NCBI RefSeq assembly: GCF_014195325.1
Contig: NZ_JACIBK010000017.1
Location: forward strand, 1-64,000
Direction: 5' to 3'
Source: Rhizobium sp. BK650
Lineage (GTDB): Bacteria > Pseudomonadota > Alphaproteobacteria > Rhizobiales > Rhizobiaceae
DNA length: 64,000 nt
The first letter of the stretch is position 1; each line of letters opens with the position of its first letter. The notes under the pieces were generated by a model that saw only the letters and a program-made list of their open reading frames with translations, had not been told where the DNA came from and did no database searches. A program made the translations under genes and the position numbers. Positions 1 to 8,988 of the stretch are shown piece after piece.

Positions 1-182
1 GTGGCGTTCCCTCCGGGGAATTGGTGACATTGAACATCACCAGTCTGCCATGGCCGCCTTCTTTAGGAAATTTGCAGAACCTTCAGCACTCTACCCGGAG
101 GTGGCGACACAGCCTACCACATCTGGCACTTTTGCAGAGCATCGCTCCCTGATGCATCCGCCATCTCTCCTCCCACCGAACA

Positions 183-216
183 CGCCTCCGCCGGCTGGCG
201 GCGAAGGCGCTTTTTG
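183..216 (+). terminator. Rho-independent terminator-like hairpin
   Basis: Nested inverted repeats (CGCCT at 183-187 with AGGCG at 205-209, and CCGCC with GGCGG inside) are followed by five T at 211-215 on the plus strand. It lies just beyond the 3' end of the minus-strand dapA-like gene but its T-tract points the other way, so it would stop plus-strand transcription entering from the left. In bases 1-182 I see no gene I can support. Confidence 0.5.
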
Positions 217-218
217 TC

Positions 219-1166
219 TTATTCAGCAGCTAGAAGCTGCTCGACACGGCCGATGCCCGCGGCATCGAAAGCGGCGAAGATTTCCGCTTCAGCCTTTTCA
301 CCAAGGTTTTTCAGCGGCTCCCGGATCGTGGCGTGATCGAGAACGCCGCGATGGACGAGGCCGAGCTTGAGGGCGACTGTGCCTTCCATGTGGGAGCCGC
401 GGTGATAAACGGCGCGGGTCACCGGCAGCAGGCGTTCGAAGATCTTGCGGGCTTCCGGATAATTCTGTGCCTTGCCGGCCTTGATGAGATCAATCAACAG
501 TTCCGGTGCGATGTTTCCATAGCCGACAAGCAGACCGTCGACATCAAACATCGTCGGAAGCAGCCATTCATCATGGCAGCTGAGTATCTGAAGGTTGGCG
601 TTCGCCTTCTTGAGCTCGGGAATTTCCACATACCAGCGCTTCATGTTGCGAACACCGTTCTTGGTGGCGACAACGCCGTCCTGTGTGGCGATGGCAAGCT
701 GAGTGTCCAGATCGTAGGAGGCCTTGGTGGCATCCGGATACTGGAACAGAATGCATTGCAGGCCTGACTCCTGCCAGATGGCTTTGTAGCGGTCCTGCGG
801 CGCGCCCTTCTGGAAACCGAAGCGCAGCCAGCCGTGGTTCGGATAGACCAACGCGCCGGTAGCGCCCGCTGCCTTGCACTTTTTGGCCTCTTCAGCGGCA
901 ACCTTCGTGCCTTCGCCGGTAATGCCTGCGATAACAGGAATTTCGCCGTTCACGGCTTCAACATAGGTGCGGATCAGCTTCAGACGCTCCTCTTCGGTCA
1001 AAAAGGTGCCCTCGCCGGCATGTCCGAGAATAACGAGGCTCTTTACGCCCTCCATCGAAGCCAGCCACTTTGCGATCCGTGCGTTTGCCGCGTAGTCGAC
1101 TTCGCCGTCGCGGGTGAATGCGGTGACCGGTGCCGGGCTCAGGCCTCTGAGGTCCATCGGGCTCAT
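219..1166 (-). CDS. DapA/dihydrodipicolinate-synthase family lyase
   Basis: This 315-residue protein has the length and motifs of the DHDPS/N-acetylneuraminate lyase class I aldolase family. These are cytoplasmic TIM barrels that make a Schiff base with a 2-oxo acid. The GEGTFLT motif sits near residues 51-57, a tyrosine in FQYPD near 143, and the Schiff-base lysine in ATKNG near 169. The ATG is preceded by a strong AAGGAGGAG ribosome site. It diverges from a LacI regulator with a palindrome between them, so it is probably controlled by that regulator. In such accessory settings the family usually acts in sugar-acid breakdown (for example a keto-deoxy sugar-acid dehydratase or aldolase) rather than lysine synthesis. 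The exact substrate cannot be read from the sequence. Confidence 0.9.
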   Translation of the reverse strand: MSPMDLRGLSPAPVTAFTRDGEVDYAANARIAKWLASMEGVKSLVILGHAGEGTFLTEEERLKLIRTYVEAVNGEIPVIAGITGEGTKVAAEEAKKCKAAGATGALVYPNHGWLRFGFQKGAPQDRYKAIWQESGLQCILFQYPDATKASYDLDTQLAIATQDGVVATKNGVRNMKRWYVEIPELKKANANLQILSCHDEWLLPTMFDVDGLLVGYGNIAPELLIDLIKAGKAQNYPEARKIFERLLPVTRAVYHRGSHMEGTVALKLGLVHRGVLDHATIREPLKNLGEKAEAEIFAAFDAAGIGRVEQLLAAE

Positions 1167-1223
1167 GGTAATCTCCTCCTTATTGCCGCTGTCCGCCTTG
1201 CGATCAGCGTTGGGATCGTTAAC

Positions 1224-1235
1224 GGGAACGTTCCC
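1224..1235. promoter_or_regulatory. Palindromic LacI-type operator
   Basis: GGGAACGTTCCC is a perfect 12-base palindrome with the central CG typical of LacI/GalR operators. It lies midway in the 162-base gap between the dapA-like gene and the divergent LacI gene, so it could control both. No binding data; inferred from symmetry and place. Confidence 0.65.
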
Positions 1236-1328
1236 ACTATCGTTTCCGATTTAGCTGGAGTCAACAATTTTTTTCAGGCATCATGAAACTCGAAAGCAGC
1301 CCCGAACCGGCTTGAGTGGAAATTCGCA

Positions 1329-2360
1329 ATGGATTCAATATTGGAAGACAGCCCTCGACAGACGCGCGTCACCATCCTCGACGTTGCGGCAGCGGCCGGC
1401 GTCTCGAAGTCGACCGTGTCGCGTATTCTGGATGAACGGCTTCCTCGCTCAGACAGCGAAACCGCTAGGCGTGTCCGCAAGATCGCAGAGGACCTTGGCT
1501 ATGTACGAGATGTCTCGGCTGCCAGTCTTCGACGCGGAAACACCATGACGATCGGAATTATCGTTCCCCGTCTCACCGACACTGTCATGGCAATGCTTTA
1601 CGAATCTCTCGCAAAGGCCTGCAGCAGGACGGGGCGATTTGCCATCGTCGCCACCACAGACGACAAACCGAAAGCGGATCGGCTGGCGGCGGAGTCGCTT
1701 CTGAAGCGCGGCGTCGACGGTCTCATTCTGTCGACGGCACGCGAGGACGACGACTTCCCCGATGTATTGGCGGCAAGAGGCGTGCCGACGGTTCTGGCCC
1801 TTAGAACCGACGGCCACAGCCCTTCGTCGATCGGCGACGACCGGCTTGGCGGATATCTCGCCACACGGCATCTGCTTGATCTTGGCCATCGCCGGATCGG
1901 CGTCATCGCGGGACCTTCCTATGCCTCCAGCGCCCGCACCCGCGTGGAGGGCTACCGTCAGGCGATGACGGAAGCGGGGCTGGAAACCGATCCTACCCTC
2001 ATCATACCATCGACTTTTGGCATTGACTCCGGCTCGGAAGCCGCTGAAACGATCATGGGCCTGCCGCAAGCCCCGACAGCGATCTTCGCGGTCAACGACA
2101 ACACAGCCATCGGCGCGCTTTCCGGCTTGATGCGCATGGGCCTATCGGTGCCAGGCGACGTCTCACTGGTCGGCTATAACGACATCCCGATCGTTAGCCA
2201 TCTCTCCACCCCCTTGACCACTTTGCGGGTGGCCTTTGAGCAGATCGCTGCAAATGCGCTCGATTTGTTGGGAAGCGACGCATTATCGCCGGACGATCGC
2301 ATTCGGGTCTCGGCGCCGACGCTCATTCCGCGGAAGTCGACCCGGTCTGTTATTCCCTAG
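1329..2360 (+). CDS. LacI/GalR family transcriptional regulator
   Basis: A 343-residue repressor of standard LacI length. The N-terminal helix-turn-helix (ILDVAAAAGVSKSTVSRIL, residues about 16-34) and hinge are followed by a periplasmic-binding-protein-like effector domain, with IGIIVPRLTD near residue 75 and the C-terminal VSLVGYNDIP segment. It is divergent from the dapA-like lyase and shares the palindrome at 1224-1235, so local and autoregulation are likely. The stop lies only 18 bases from the stop of the next, convergent LacI gene. The effector is probably a sugar or sugar acid, by family. Confidence 0.94.
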   Translation: MDSILEDSPRQTRVTILDVAAAAGVSKSTVSRILDERLPRSDSETARRVRKIAEDLGYVRDVSAASLRRGNTMTIGIIVPRLTDTVMAMLYESLAKACSRTGRFAIVATTDDKPKADRLAAESLLKRGVDGLILSTAREDDDFPDVLAARGVPTVLALRTDGHSPSSIGDDRLGGYLATRHLLDLGHRRIGVIAGPSYASSARTRVEGYRQAMTEAGLETDPTLIIPSTFGIDSGSEAAETIMGLPQAPTAIFAVNDNTAIGALSGLMRMGLSVPGDVSLVGYNDIPIVSHLSTPLTTLRVAFEQIAANALDLLGSDALSPDDRIRVSAPTLIPRKSTRSVIP

Positions 2361-2378
2361 TCCAGCAACTCGAAGGCA

Positions 2379-3476
2379 CTACGGGCGGCTAGCCTGCTTC
2401 GTCATCGGCTCTTTCGGCGGAGCCATGCTTTCCCTCAAAATGAGCCTGCTGCGGATGACAGTGCGTAACGCTGCTGCGCTTTGCTGTTGGCCGATGGCAT
2501 CGAGCAGGAGATCCACCGCCGCCTGGCCCATCTCCTCCACCGGCTGTTCGATCGTCGAGAGCGGCGGCGAGGAAAATTCGCAGACGGGCGAACCGTCAAA
2601 GGAGACGACGGAGAGATCATCCGGAATGCGCAGGCCTGCGCGCTTAATGCTACTGAGAAAGGAGATGGCCATGTCATCGCTGGTGGCAATGACAGCAGTC
2701 GGTTTCTCGCCGAGCTTCATAAAATCGTCCGCGGCCTGAACGCCGATATCGAAGCCGTGCTGGTAATCGAGATGCCCTCCAGACCGGGAGACTGCTTTCT
2801 CGGGAAGCCTCGCCACCTCGAGCGCCTCGAGCACACCGCGGTAGCGCTCGACATCGTGATAATTGCCTTCGGGCCCTGCAATATAGAAGAACCGGCGATG
2901 GCCCAGCCGGATCAGCTTTGCCGTGACGTCTCGCACAGCCTCGCGGTCGTTGGTAACGACGCTCTGCAGGCCGGCATCGCTCATGTCGAGCAGCATCGAG
3001 ACGATCGGCAGGCCAGAATTTGCAAGCGAACGTCCGTCGACCTCCGGCAGCTTTGACGACAGGATGATGGCGCCGCGCACGCTGCCGCCGAAGGCGAGAT
3101 CGAGAATGTGCCGCTCGGACGCCTCGTCGCGGTCGAGGTTGGCAATCATCAGATTGTACCCGCGCTGGATCAGCGTCTTGTTGATGCTCTGCAGGACCTG
3201 CGGGATGACCTGAGAGACGCCGTAGTAGAGCGATCCCGGCAGGATGATCATGATGACATTGGATTTGCCGACCCTGAGGCCGCGCGCCATCGCATTCGGC
3301 GTATAGCCGAGTTGCTTGGCGGCGGCGTTGATCTTGGCGCGCGTCTTTTCATTCACCCGACCCGGGTTGGCAAGCGCCCGGCTGACCGTCGAAATCGCGA
3401 CGCCGGCAAGCCGCGCGACGTCGGCCATCAAGGCAGATGATTGATCCTCTCCCGTGACATCCTTGTTTTTATTCAC
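2379..3476 (-). CDS. LacI/GalR family transcriptional regulator
   Basis: A 365-residue LacI-type repressor. The helix-turn-helix (VARLAGVAISTVSRALANP) is at about residues 20-38, the hinge (LGYTPNAMARGLRVGKS) follows, and then the two-lobed sugar-binding domain. The GTG start at 3476 has a GAGAAG ribosome site; an internal ATG at 3428 would still keep the DNA-binding helices. It is divergent from the isomerase/ABC/GMC operon, and two palindromes lie in the shared 221-base gap. It is therefore very likely the operon's own repressor, and distinct from the convergent LacI next to it. Confidence 0.94.
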   Translation of the reverse strand: MNKNKDVTGEDQSSALMADVARLAGVAISTVSRALANPGRVNEKTRAKINAAAKQLGYTPNAMARGLRVGKSNVIMIILPGSLYYGVSQVIPQVLQSINKTLIQRGYNLMIANLDRDEASERHILDLAFGGSVRGAIILSSKLPEVDGRSLANSGLPIVSMLLDMSDAGLQSVVTNDREAVRDVTAKLIRLGHRRFFYIAGPEGNYHDVERYRGVLEALEVARLPEKAVSRSGGHLDYQHGFDIGVQAADDFMKLGEKPTAVIATSDDMAISFLSSIKRAGLRIPDDLSVVSFDGSPVCEFSSPPLSTIEQPVEEMGQAAVDLLLDAIGQQQSAAALRTVIRSRLILRESMAPPKEPMTKQASRP

Positions 3477-3534
3477 GTTTATGTCTTCTCCCGAATATTT
3501 CGATTTGCAACTTTAAGGCAGGTGCCGATTTATA

Positions 3535-3546
3535 GCAAACGTTTGC
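3535..3546. promoter_or_regulatory. LacI-type operator 1 of sugar ABC operon
   Basis: GCAAACGTTTGC is a perfect 12-base palindrome with a central CG, in the divergent region between the LacI gene (2379-3476) and the isomerase/ABC operon. A second, related site lies 57 bases on. Confidence 0.7.
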
Positions 3547-3591
3547 CAAAAATCGCTTGCTTAAAAGACCAGCTTGATTATCATCTAAGCA

Positions 3592-3607
3592 TGGCAAACG
3601 ATTGCCA
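3592..3607. promoter_or_regulatory. LacI-type operator 2 of sugar ABC operon
   Basis: TGGCAAACGATTGCCA is a near-perfect 16-base palindrome (one mismatched pair) sharing the GCAAACG half-site with the palindrome at 3535. The spacing (57 bases centre to centre, about 5.4 helical turns) would allow two repressor dimers to act together; looping is inference. Confidence 0.7.
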
Positions 3608-3697
3608 TTCCTTAATGCGTTGAAATCCATGACTTATTGGATGTGGAACTGTCGTTTCGCACGCGGGTAGGTCATGCCCTTAAGAAATGGATAGGTT

Positions 3698-4648
3698 ATG
3701 GCTGGCGACAGGCTTCGTTTCGGCGTCGATCTCGTGACATTCTTTCATCCCGGCTTCTGGGGTGTCGACGGCCATGATGCGATCGTCGACCATGCACGGG
3801 CTCAGCCTCGCGCCTTTTGGGACAGGATACTCGACAGCGTCCAGGCTTCGGGCGTCTCCGGCGTTGAGCTGACTTTCTCGCCCTTCAACTGGCAGGATGC
3901 GATCAAGACCTATGGTTCGATCGACGCCTTCGCCGCCGAGTTGGCCAAGCGCGGTCTGAGGCTCTGCAGCGGTTTCTTTGCGGAACTGGAAGCGGCGGGC
4001 GACTTTGCCGACCCCGAAGCCCAGCGCGCCTTGATCAACAAGGCGGAACGCTACGCCGATTTCCTGAAAGCCTGCGGCAGCGACATCATGGTGATCGGTG
4101 CACCGCTCCGGCAGACGCTCGGCGCCCAGCCGGTGCAGTTTCACGATTTCGATCGCGCCAAGGTGGTCGCCGATTTCCTGAACCGGCTCGGCGCGACACT
4201 TTATGCCAGGGGCGTGCGGCTTGCGCTGCATACCGAAGCGCATTCGATCTTTGCCAGCGCACGCGACGTCGATCTGATGATGCTTCTTACCGACCCGGCC
4301 TATGTCCACATGTGCCCCGACACCGCCCATATCATCGTTGCCGGCTCCGATCCCGTACAGCTCGTCGACCGTCATCACGAGCGCATGATCATCGCCCACT
4401 GGAAGGATGCGATCGGCCCGATGCCGGCCGACACCCCGATCGACAAGCATATCCATGAACGCCACCAGCCTTATTTCTGCGGCTTCGGCCTCGGAAGGGT
4501 CGACTGGCCGGCCTGGATCCGGCTGCTGCGCGAGCGGGCCTATGAAGGCTGGGCGATCCTCGAACTCGATGCCGCGCCGGATCCCGTCCGCGACATCGCC
4601 AACGGGCTTACGCTCGTCCGGCAGGCGCTCCTGCCGATCTATCGCTGA
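3698..4648 (+). CDS. Sugar phosphate isomerase/epimerase family TIM barrel
   Basis: This 316-residue protein matches the xylose-isomerase-like TIM-barrel (AP endonuclease 2 fold) family, metal-dependent enzymes that isomerise, epimerise or dehydrate sugars and related compounds. Visible signs are GVSGVELTFSP near residues 48-58, LALHTEAHS near 176, MCPDTAHIIVAG near 206 with acidic and histidine metal ligands, and the C-terminal GWAILELDAAPDP. It is the first gene of an operon with a sugar ABC transporter and ends with a GMC oxidoreductase. This pairing occurs in pathways that oxidise sugars or glycosides to 3-keto forms, so such a role is plausible but not shown. Confidence 0.88.
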   Translation: MAGDRLRFGVDLVTFFHPGFWGVDGHDAIVDHARAQPRAFWDRILDSVQASGVSGVELTFSPFNWQDAIKTYGSIDAFAAELAKRGLRLCSGFFAELEAAGDFADPEAQRALINKAERYADFLKACGSDIMVIGAPLRQTLGAQPVQFHDFDRAKVVADFLNRLGATLYARGVRLALHTEAHSIFASARDVDLMMLLTDPAYVHMCPDTAHIIVAGSDPVQLVDRHHERMIIAHWKDAIGPMPADTPIDKHIHERHQPYFCGFGLGRVDWPAWIRLLRERAYEGWAILELDAAPDPVRDIANGLTLVRQALLPIYR

Positions 4649-4708
4649 CAATCTCACTCCCGAGACGACAAACGCCCCGCAAAGAGGGCATTTTCAAGAG
4701 GTGGAACA

Positions 4709-5938
4709 ATGAAGAACACGATGAAGCTTTTTCTTGCCTGCGTGGCATTCGCCGGCCTATTCGCAACGGCTCATGCCGAAGACAAGCCGACGATCGAGAT
4801 GATGTCGTCCTGGACTTCGGGCGGTGAAGCCGCAGCCCTCAACGTCATCAAGACCGAGTTCGAAAAACGCGGCGGCGTCTGGAAGGATTCCTCGATTGCC
4901 GGTTTCGGTGCGGCCGACGCCGCTTTCCAGAACCGTCTCGTCGCCGGCGATCCACCGGGCGCCAAGCAGGGCGTCATCGGTCTTGCCGCCGCCGATTTCG
5001 TGAGCCAGGGTTTGTTCAATCCGATCGATGATGTGGCGACCGCCGGCAAATGGGCGGACGCGCTGCCGAAATCGATCCATGACCTCATCTCCTATGACGG
5101 CAAGGTTTATCTTGCGCCGACCGGCGCCCACGGCGAGAGCTGGGCCTTCTATTCCAAGGAGGCCTTCGCGAAAGCAGGCATTTCGCAGGAGCCCAAGACC
5201 TGGGATGAATTCTTTGCGGATCTCGACAAGCTGAAGGCGGCGGGCCTCGTTCCAATCGCCTGGGGCGGGCAGCCCTGGCAGCAGACGAAGGTCTTCAACA
5301 TGATCCTGCTCTCGCAGGTCGGCATCGACGGCTTCCTGAAGATCTATGTCGACAAGGACAAGAGCGAGGCATCCGTCGAGGGCGTGAAGAAGACGCTCGC
5401 AATTCTCGGCAAGCTGCGCAGCTATGTCGATGCCGGTGCTGCCGGCCGCAACTGGAACGATGCGACCGCCATGGTGATTACCGGTAAGGCCGGCGTACAG
5501 TTCATGGGCGATTGGGCAAAGGGCGAATTCACCGTCGCCGGCAAAGAGGCAGGCAAGGACTATGGCTGCATGATCGTTCCGGAATCCAAGGGCATGGTCT
5601 ATATCGCCGACGCCCTCTGGTTCCCAAAAACCAACAATGCCGGAACCGACAAGGCGCAAAAGCTTCTCGCCGAAGTCGTCATGGACCCGGCGATCCAGGT
5701 CGAGTTTGCCCTTAAGAAAGGCTCTATCCCGATGCGCACGGACGTCGACAAGTCGAAACTCGACGTCTGCGCGCAGAAAGGTGTCGAACTCATGAGCGCC
5801 GGCGCTATCGTGCCCGAGCAGGCGATCGTTCTCACCCCGCAGCAGGTCGGTTCACTCGACGATTTCGTCGACGAATATTGGAGCGGCTCGAACGATGCGG
5901 CGGCTGCGGCCGGGAAGTTCTTCGCCATCTTCGACTAG
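4709..5938 (+). CDS. ABC transporter sugar-binding protein (family 1)
   Basis: A periplasmic solute-binding protein of 409 residues. An N-terminal Sec signal peptide (short basic start, hydrophobic stretch, cut after THAHA-like ATAHA near residue 23) is followed by the family 1 extracellular-binding fold; TWDEFFADLDKLKAAG near residue 158 and AMVITGKAGVQFMGDW near residue 253 are characteristic of CUT1 sugar systems. It lies 60 bases after the isomerase and is followed by two permeases and an ATPase, forming a complete importer. Length and motifs suggest a mono- or disaccharide ligand; the exact sugar is unknown. Confidence 0.94.
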   Translation: MKNTMKLFLACVAFAGLFATAHAEDKPTIEMMSSWTSGGEAAALNVIKTEFEKRGGVWKDSSIAGFGAADAAFQNRLVAGDPPGAKQGVIGLAAADFVSQGLFNPIDDVATAGKWADALPKSIHDLISYDGKVYLAPTGAHGESWAFYSKEAFAKAGISQEPKTWDEFFADLDKLKAAGLVPIAWGGQPWQQTKVFNMILLSQVGIDGFLKIYVDKDKSEASVEGVKKTLAILGKLRSYVDAGAAGRNWNDATAMVITGKAGVQFMGDWAKGEFTVAGKEAGKDYGCMIVPESKGMVYIADALWFPKTNNAGTDKAQKLLAEVVMDPAIQVEFALKKGSIPMRTDVDKSKLDVCAQKGVELMSAGAIVPEQAIVLTPQQVGSLDDFVDEYWSGSNDAAAAAGKFFAIFD

Positions 5939-6042
5939 GATCGCGTCCGTGGGGCCGGATTGATCCCGACGCCATAACTCCTGCCGCTGCGCGCCTCACG
6001 CGGCGGCGCGTGTCCCGCTTCCGTCCGTCAAAGAGTTGGCCG

Positions 6043-6930
6043 ATGTCCGTCAAACGCAAACGCAATCTTTCCGCCACCATCGCCCTCTTGCCGACGTGGT
6101 TTGCTGCCGTCGTGGTCTTCATCGGCACCATGGCCTGGTCGATCCGGCTCTCCTTCACCAATTCCACGCTCTTTCCGTCCTCGACCTATGTCGGCTTCGC
6201 GCAATATGCGAAGCTCTTTGCCTCCGCCAAATGGCTCGCCTCGCTGCAGAACCTATTGATCTTCGGCGTTCTCTATGTCGCCGGCTGTCTGGTGCTCGGC
6301 TTTTTGCTGGCAACTGCACTCGACCGCAAGATCCGTTTCGAAAGCGCCTTCAGGACGATCTTTCTCTATCCCTACGCCATGTCCTTCGTGGTGACGGGAC
6401 TGATCTGGCAATGGGTGCTCAATCCGACACTCGGCATTCAGGCGAGCGTGCGTTCCCTCGGCTGGGAGAGCTTCACCCTCGACTGGGTGGTCAATCGCGA
6501 TATGGCGATCTATGCGCTGGTGCTTGCCGGCGTATGGCAGGGCGCGGGGCTCGTTATGGTCATTGCGCTTGCAGGCATACGCAGCATCGAAGCCGAGCAA
6601 TGGAAGGCGGCTCGCATCGACGGCATTCCCATCTGGCGCATCTATGCCTCGATCATTCTGCCCCAGCTCGGACCTGCATTGGCCGCTGCCGGCATGCTGC
6701 TCGCTATGGGCGTGATCAAGACCTATGACATCGTCGTCGCGATGACCAATGGCGGCCCAGGCAATGCAACCGAGGTGCCGGCGAAGTTCATCATGGACAA
6801 TCTCTTCGGGCGTCAGAACCTTGGCCTGGCAACGGCGGGCGCAACGGTACTGGTCCTTGGCGTCGTCATCGCCGTCGCGCCGTTCCGCTATGCGATGCAC
6901 ATGCGTAACCGGCAGAAGGGAGCGGCGTGA
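6043..6930 (+). CDS. Sugar ABC transporter permease (CUT1, MalF-like)
   Basis: A 295-residue inner-membrane permease with about six membrane segments. The loop EAEQWKAARIDGIPIWRIYASI near residues 181-202 is the EAA motif that docks the ATPase. The ATG at 6043 is chosen because upstream in-frame codons back to 5878 give an arginine-rich, non-membrane leader overlapping the binding-protein gene. It works with the next permease and the MalK-like ATPase. A stop-start overlap joins it to the second permease. Confidence 0.92.
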   Translation: MSVKRKRNLSATIALLPTWFAAVVVFIGTMAWSIRLSFTNSTLFPSSTYVGFAQYAKLFASAKWLASLQNLLIFGVLYVAGCLVLGFLLATALDRKIRFESAFRTIFLYPYAMSFVVTGLIWQWVLNPTLGIQASVRSLGWESFTLDWVVNRDMAIYALVLAGVWQGAGLVMVIALAGIRSIEAEQWKAARIDGIPIWRIYASIILPQLGPALAAAGMLLAMGVIKTYDIVVAMTNGGPGNATEVPAKFIMDNLFGRQNLGLATAGATVLVLGVVIAVAPFRYAMHMRNRQKGAA

Positions 6931-7814
6931 TGAAGCAGCCTCACCCGAACGGGCCGAAGCCGGCAAGGATCACGGCGGGACGCATCGGCCTCTATGCCTT
7001 CCTTGTCGTTGCAGCCCTCTTCTTCCTGCTTCCGCTCTATACCATGGTCGTCACCTCGCTGAAGTCCATGGATGAAATCCGGCTCGGAGACATCTTCGCG
7101 CTGCCGGCAAAGCTCGACTTCTCCGCCTGGGCGACCGCTTGGTCGGGCGCCTGCATGGGAACCGTCTGCGTCGGCATCCGCACCGGCTTCTGGAATTCGG
7201 TAGCGATCACCGTTCCCTCGGTCGCGCTCTCGGTCTTCATCGGCGCCGTCAACGGCTATGCGCTGTCGCTCTGGCGGCCGCGCGGGGCCAATCTACTCTT
7301 CGGCCTGCTGATGGCCGGCGGCCTCATCCCCTACCAGATCTTCCTCTATCCGATGGTCCGCACCATGGCCAACATCGGTCTCTACAATTCGCTCGCCGGC
7401 ATCATTCTCGTCCATGTCATCTTCGGCCTGCCCTTAGTGACGCTGCTGTTCCGCAACTATTTCGTCAGCGTGCCAGAAGAGCTCTGCAAGGCTGCGCGCG
7501 TCGATGGGGCGGGCTTCTGGCGCATCTTCTTCGAGATCATGCTGCCGATCGCCGTGCCGATGGTCGTCGTGGTTTCAATGCTGCAGTTCACCGGCATATG
7601 GAACGACTTCCTGCTCGGCCTCGTCTTCGCCGGGCGCGACTACCTGCCGATGACCGTGCAGCTCAACAATATCGTCAACACGACGATGGGCGAGCGCACC
7701 TATAACGTGAACATGGCGGCGACCATCCTCACCGCCATCGTCCCTCTCGCCATCTACTTCCTGTCCGGCCGCTGGTTCGTGCGTGGCATTGCCGCCGGTG
7801 CAGTCAAGGGGTAA
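6930..7814 (+). CDS. Sugar ABC transporter permease (CUT1, MalG-like)
   Basis: The second permease subunit, 294 residues and about six membrane segments, with the EAA-type loop PEELCKAARVDGAGFWRIFF near residues 180-199. The ATG at 6930 overlaps the previous stop (TGATG) and has AAGGGAG seven bases upstream; a GTG three bases earlier is possible. The C-terminal GRWFVRGIAAGAVKG is typical of MalG-type partners. Overlap indicates translational coupling with the first permease, consistent with equal dosing of the heterodimer. Confidence 0.92.
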   Translation: MKQPHPNGPKPARITAGRIGLYAFLVVAALFFLLPLYTMVVTSLKSMDEIRLGDIFALPAKLDFSAWATAWSGACMGTVCVGIRTGFWNSVAITVPSVALSVFIGAVNGYALSLWRPRGANLLFGLLMAGGLIPYQIFLYPMVRTMANIGLYNSLAGIILVHVIFGLPLVTLLFRNYFVSVPEELCKAARVDGAGFWRIFFEIMLPIAVPMVVVVSMLQFTGIWNDFLLGLVFAGRDYLPMTVQLNNIVNTTMGERTYNVNMAATILTAIVPLAIYFLSGRWFVRGIAAGAVKG

Positions 7815-7821
7815 CACTTCC

Positions 7822-8904
7822 ATGCAATCTGCCGTCTCCGTCAAAGACCTCAAGATCGCCTACGGCGACCATACCGTCATCGAGAAGTTGTCGATCGACA
7901 TCGCGCCCCGCGAGTTCCTGGTTCTGCTCGGCCCTTCCGGCTGCGGCAAGTCCACGCTCCTGAACGCGATCGCCGGCCTGCAGGACATCACGGCAGGCGA
8001 GATCTGGATTTCAGGCAAGAATGTCAGCTGGGAGGAGCCGAAAGATCGCGGCATCGGCATGGTCTTCCAGTCCTACGCGCTCTATCCCCGCATGTCGGTG
8101 CGCAAGAACCTTTCTTTCGGGCTGCGCGTCGCCGGCCTGCCGAAGGCCGAAATCGAGGCACGCGTCACCCGCACCGCCGCCCTTCTCCATCTCGACAAGC
8201 TGCTCGACCGGCGCCCTGCCGAACTCTCAGGCGGCCAGCGTCAGCGTGTCGCCATCGGCCGGGCGCTGGTGCGCGAAGTCGATGTCTTCCTCTTCGACGA
8301 GCCGCTGTCGAACCTCGACGCCAAGCTGCGCAACGAGTTGCGAGTCGAAATCAAGAAGCTGCATCAGAACCTCGGCAACACGATGATCTACGTGACCCAC
8401 GACCAGGTCGAGGCGCTCACGCTCGCCGACCGCATCGCCATCATGCGCGACGGCGTGATTCAACAGCTCGCCTCGCCGGCGGAGATCTACCGCCGCCCAG
8501 CCAATCTCTTCGTCGCCGGCTTCATCGGCGCTCCGGCCATGAATTTCATCGAAGGGCGGATCGAGCATGGCGGCGGAGCGCCCGTCTTTCGAAGCAACGG
8601 TCTCGCCGTCGATCTCTCCCGCTATGCCTTCCGGACGGCTGCCGCGGAAGGACCTGTTACGCTCGGCTTCCGTCCCGAGCATCTTTTGGTCGACGGGCCT
8701 GCAAGCGGCCTGCCCACGATCTCAGGCGTAGTTTCCGTCGTCGAGCCCATGGGTTCGGATGCGGTCGTCTGGTTCGACTGGGGGGACCAAAGTCTCTCCC
8801 TTCGGCTGATGGGCGACACGGCTCTCGAGCCCGGTTGCACCCTCGCAGCCGGGCTCGATGTCGCCAAAGCCTCCTTCTTCGGTGCTGACGGATCGCGGCT
8901 GTGA
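7822..8904 (+). CDS. Sugar ABC transporter ATP-binding protein (MalK-like)
   Basis: A 360-residue ATPase that drives the sugar importer from the cytoplasmic face. Walker A GPSGCGKST is at residues 38-46, the signature LSGGQRQR near 135, Walker B VFLFDEP near 157, and the switch histidine in YVTHDQ near 190. The roughly 130-residue C-terminal part is the TOBE/MalK regulatory domain (LGFRPEHLLV). The ATG at 7822 is seven bases after the permease stop; the longer frame to 7783 only runs inside that gene. MalK-type tails in this group often serve several sugar systems. Confidence 0.93.
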   Translation: MQSAVSVKDLKIAYGDHTVIEKLSIDIAPREFLVLLGPSGCGKSTLLNAIAGLQDITAGEIWISGKNVSWEEPKDRGIGMVFQSYALYPRMSVRKNLSFGLRVAGLPKAEIEARVTRTAALLHLDKLLDRRPAELSGGQRQRVAIGRALVREVDVFLFDEPLSNLDAKLRNELRVEIKKLHQNLGNTMIYVTHDQVEALTLADRIAIMRDGVIQQLASPAEIYRRPANLFVAGFIGAPAMNFIEGRIEHGGGAPVFRSNGLAVDLSRYAFRTAAAEGPVTLGFRPEHLLVDGPASGLPTISGVVSVVEPMGSDAVVWFDWGDQSLSLRLMGDTALEPGCTLAAGLDVAKASFFGADGSRL

Positions 8905-8988
8905 AGCGCCATCCTTTCGTTTCCCTCAATTCCTTGTGCGCTTCTTGCCGTTTTTAAGGAATTCTTCCAGGACAGGATTTGAAAAGAC

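Noticed and set aside
3680..4657. 325-codon minus-strand open frame
   Set aside because: Antisense to the TIM-barrel isomerase; codon pattern of a high-GC shadow.
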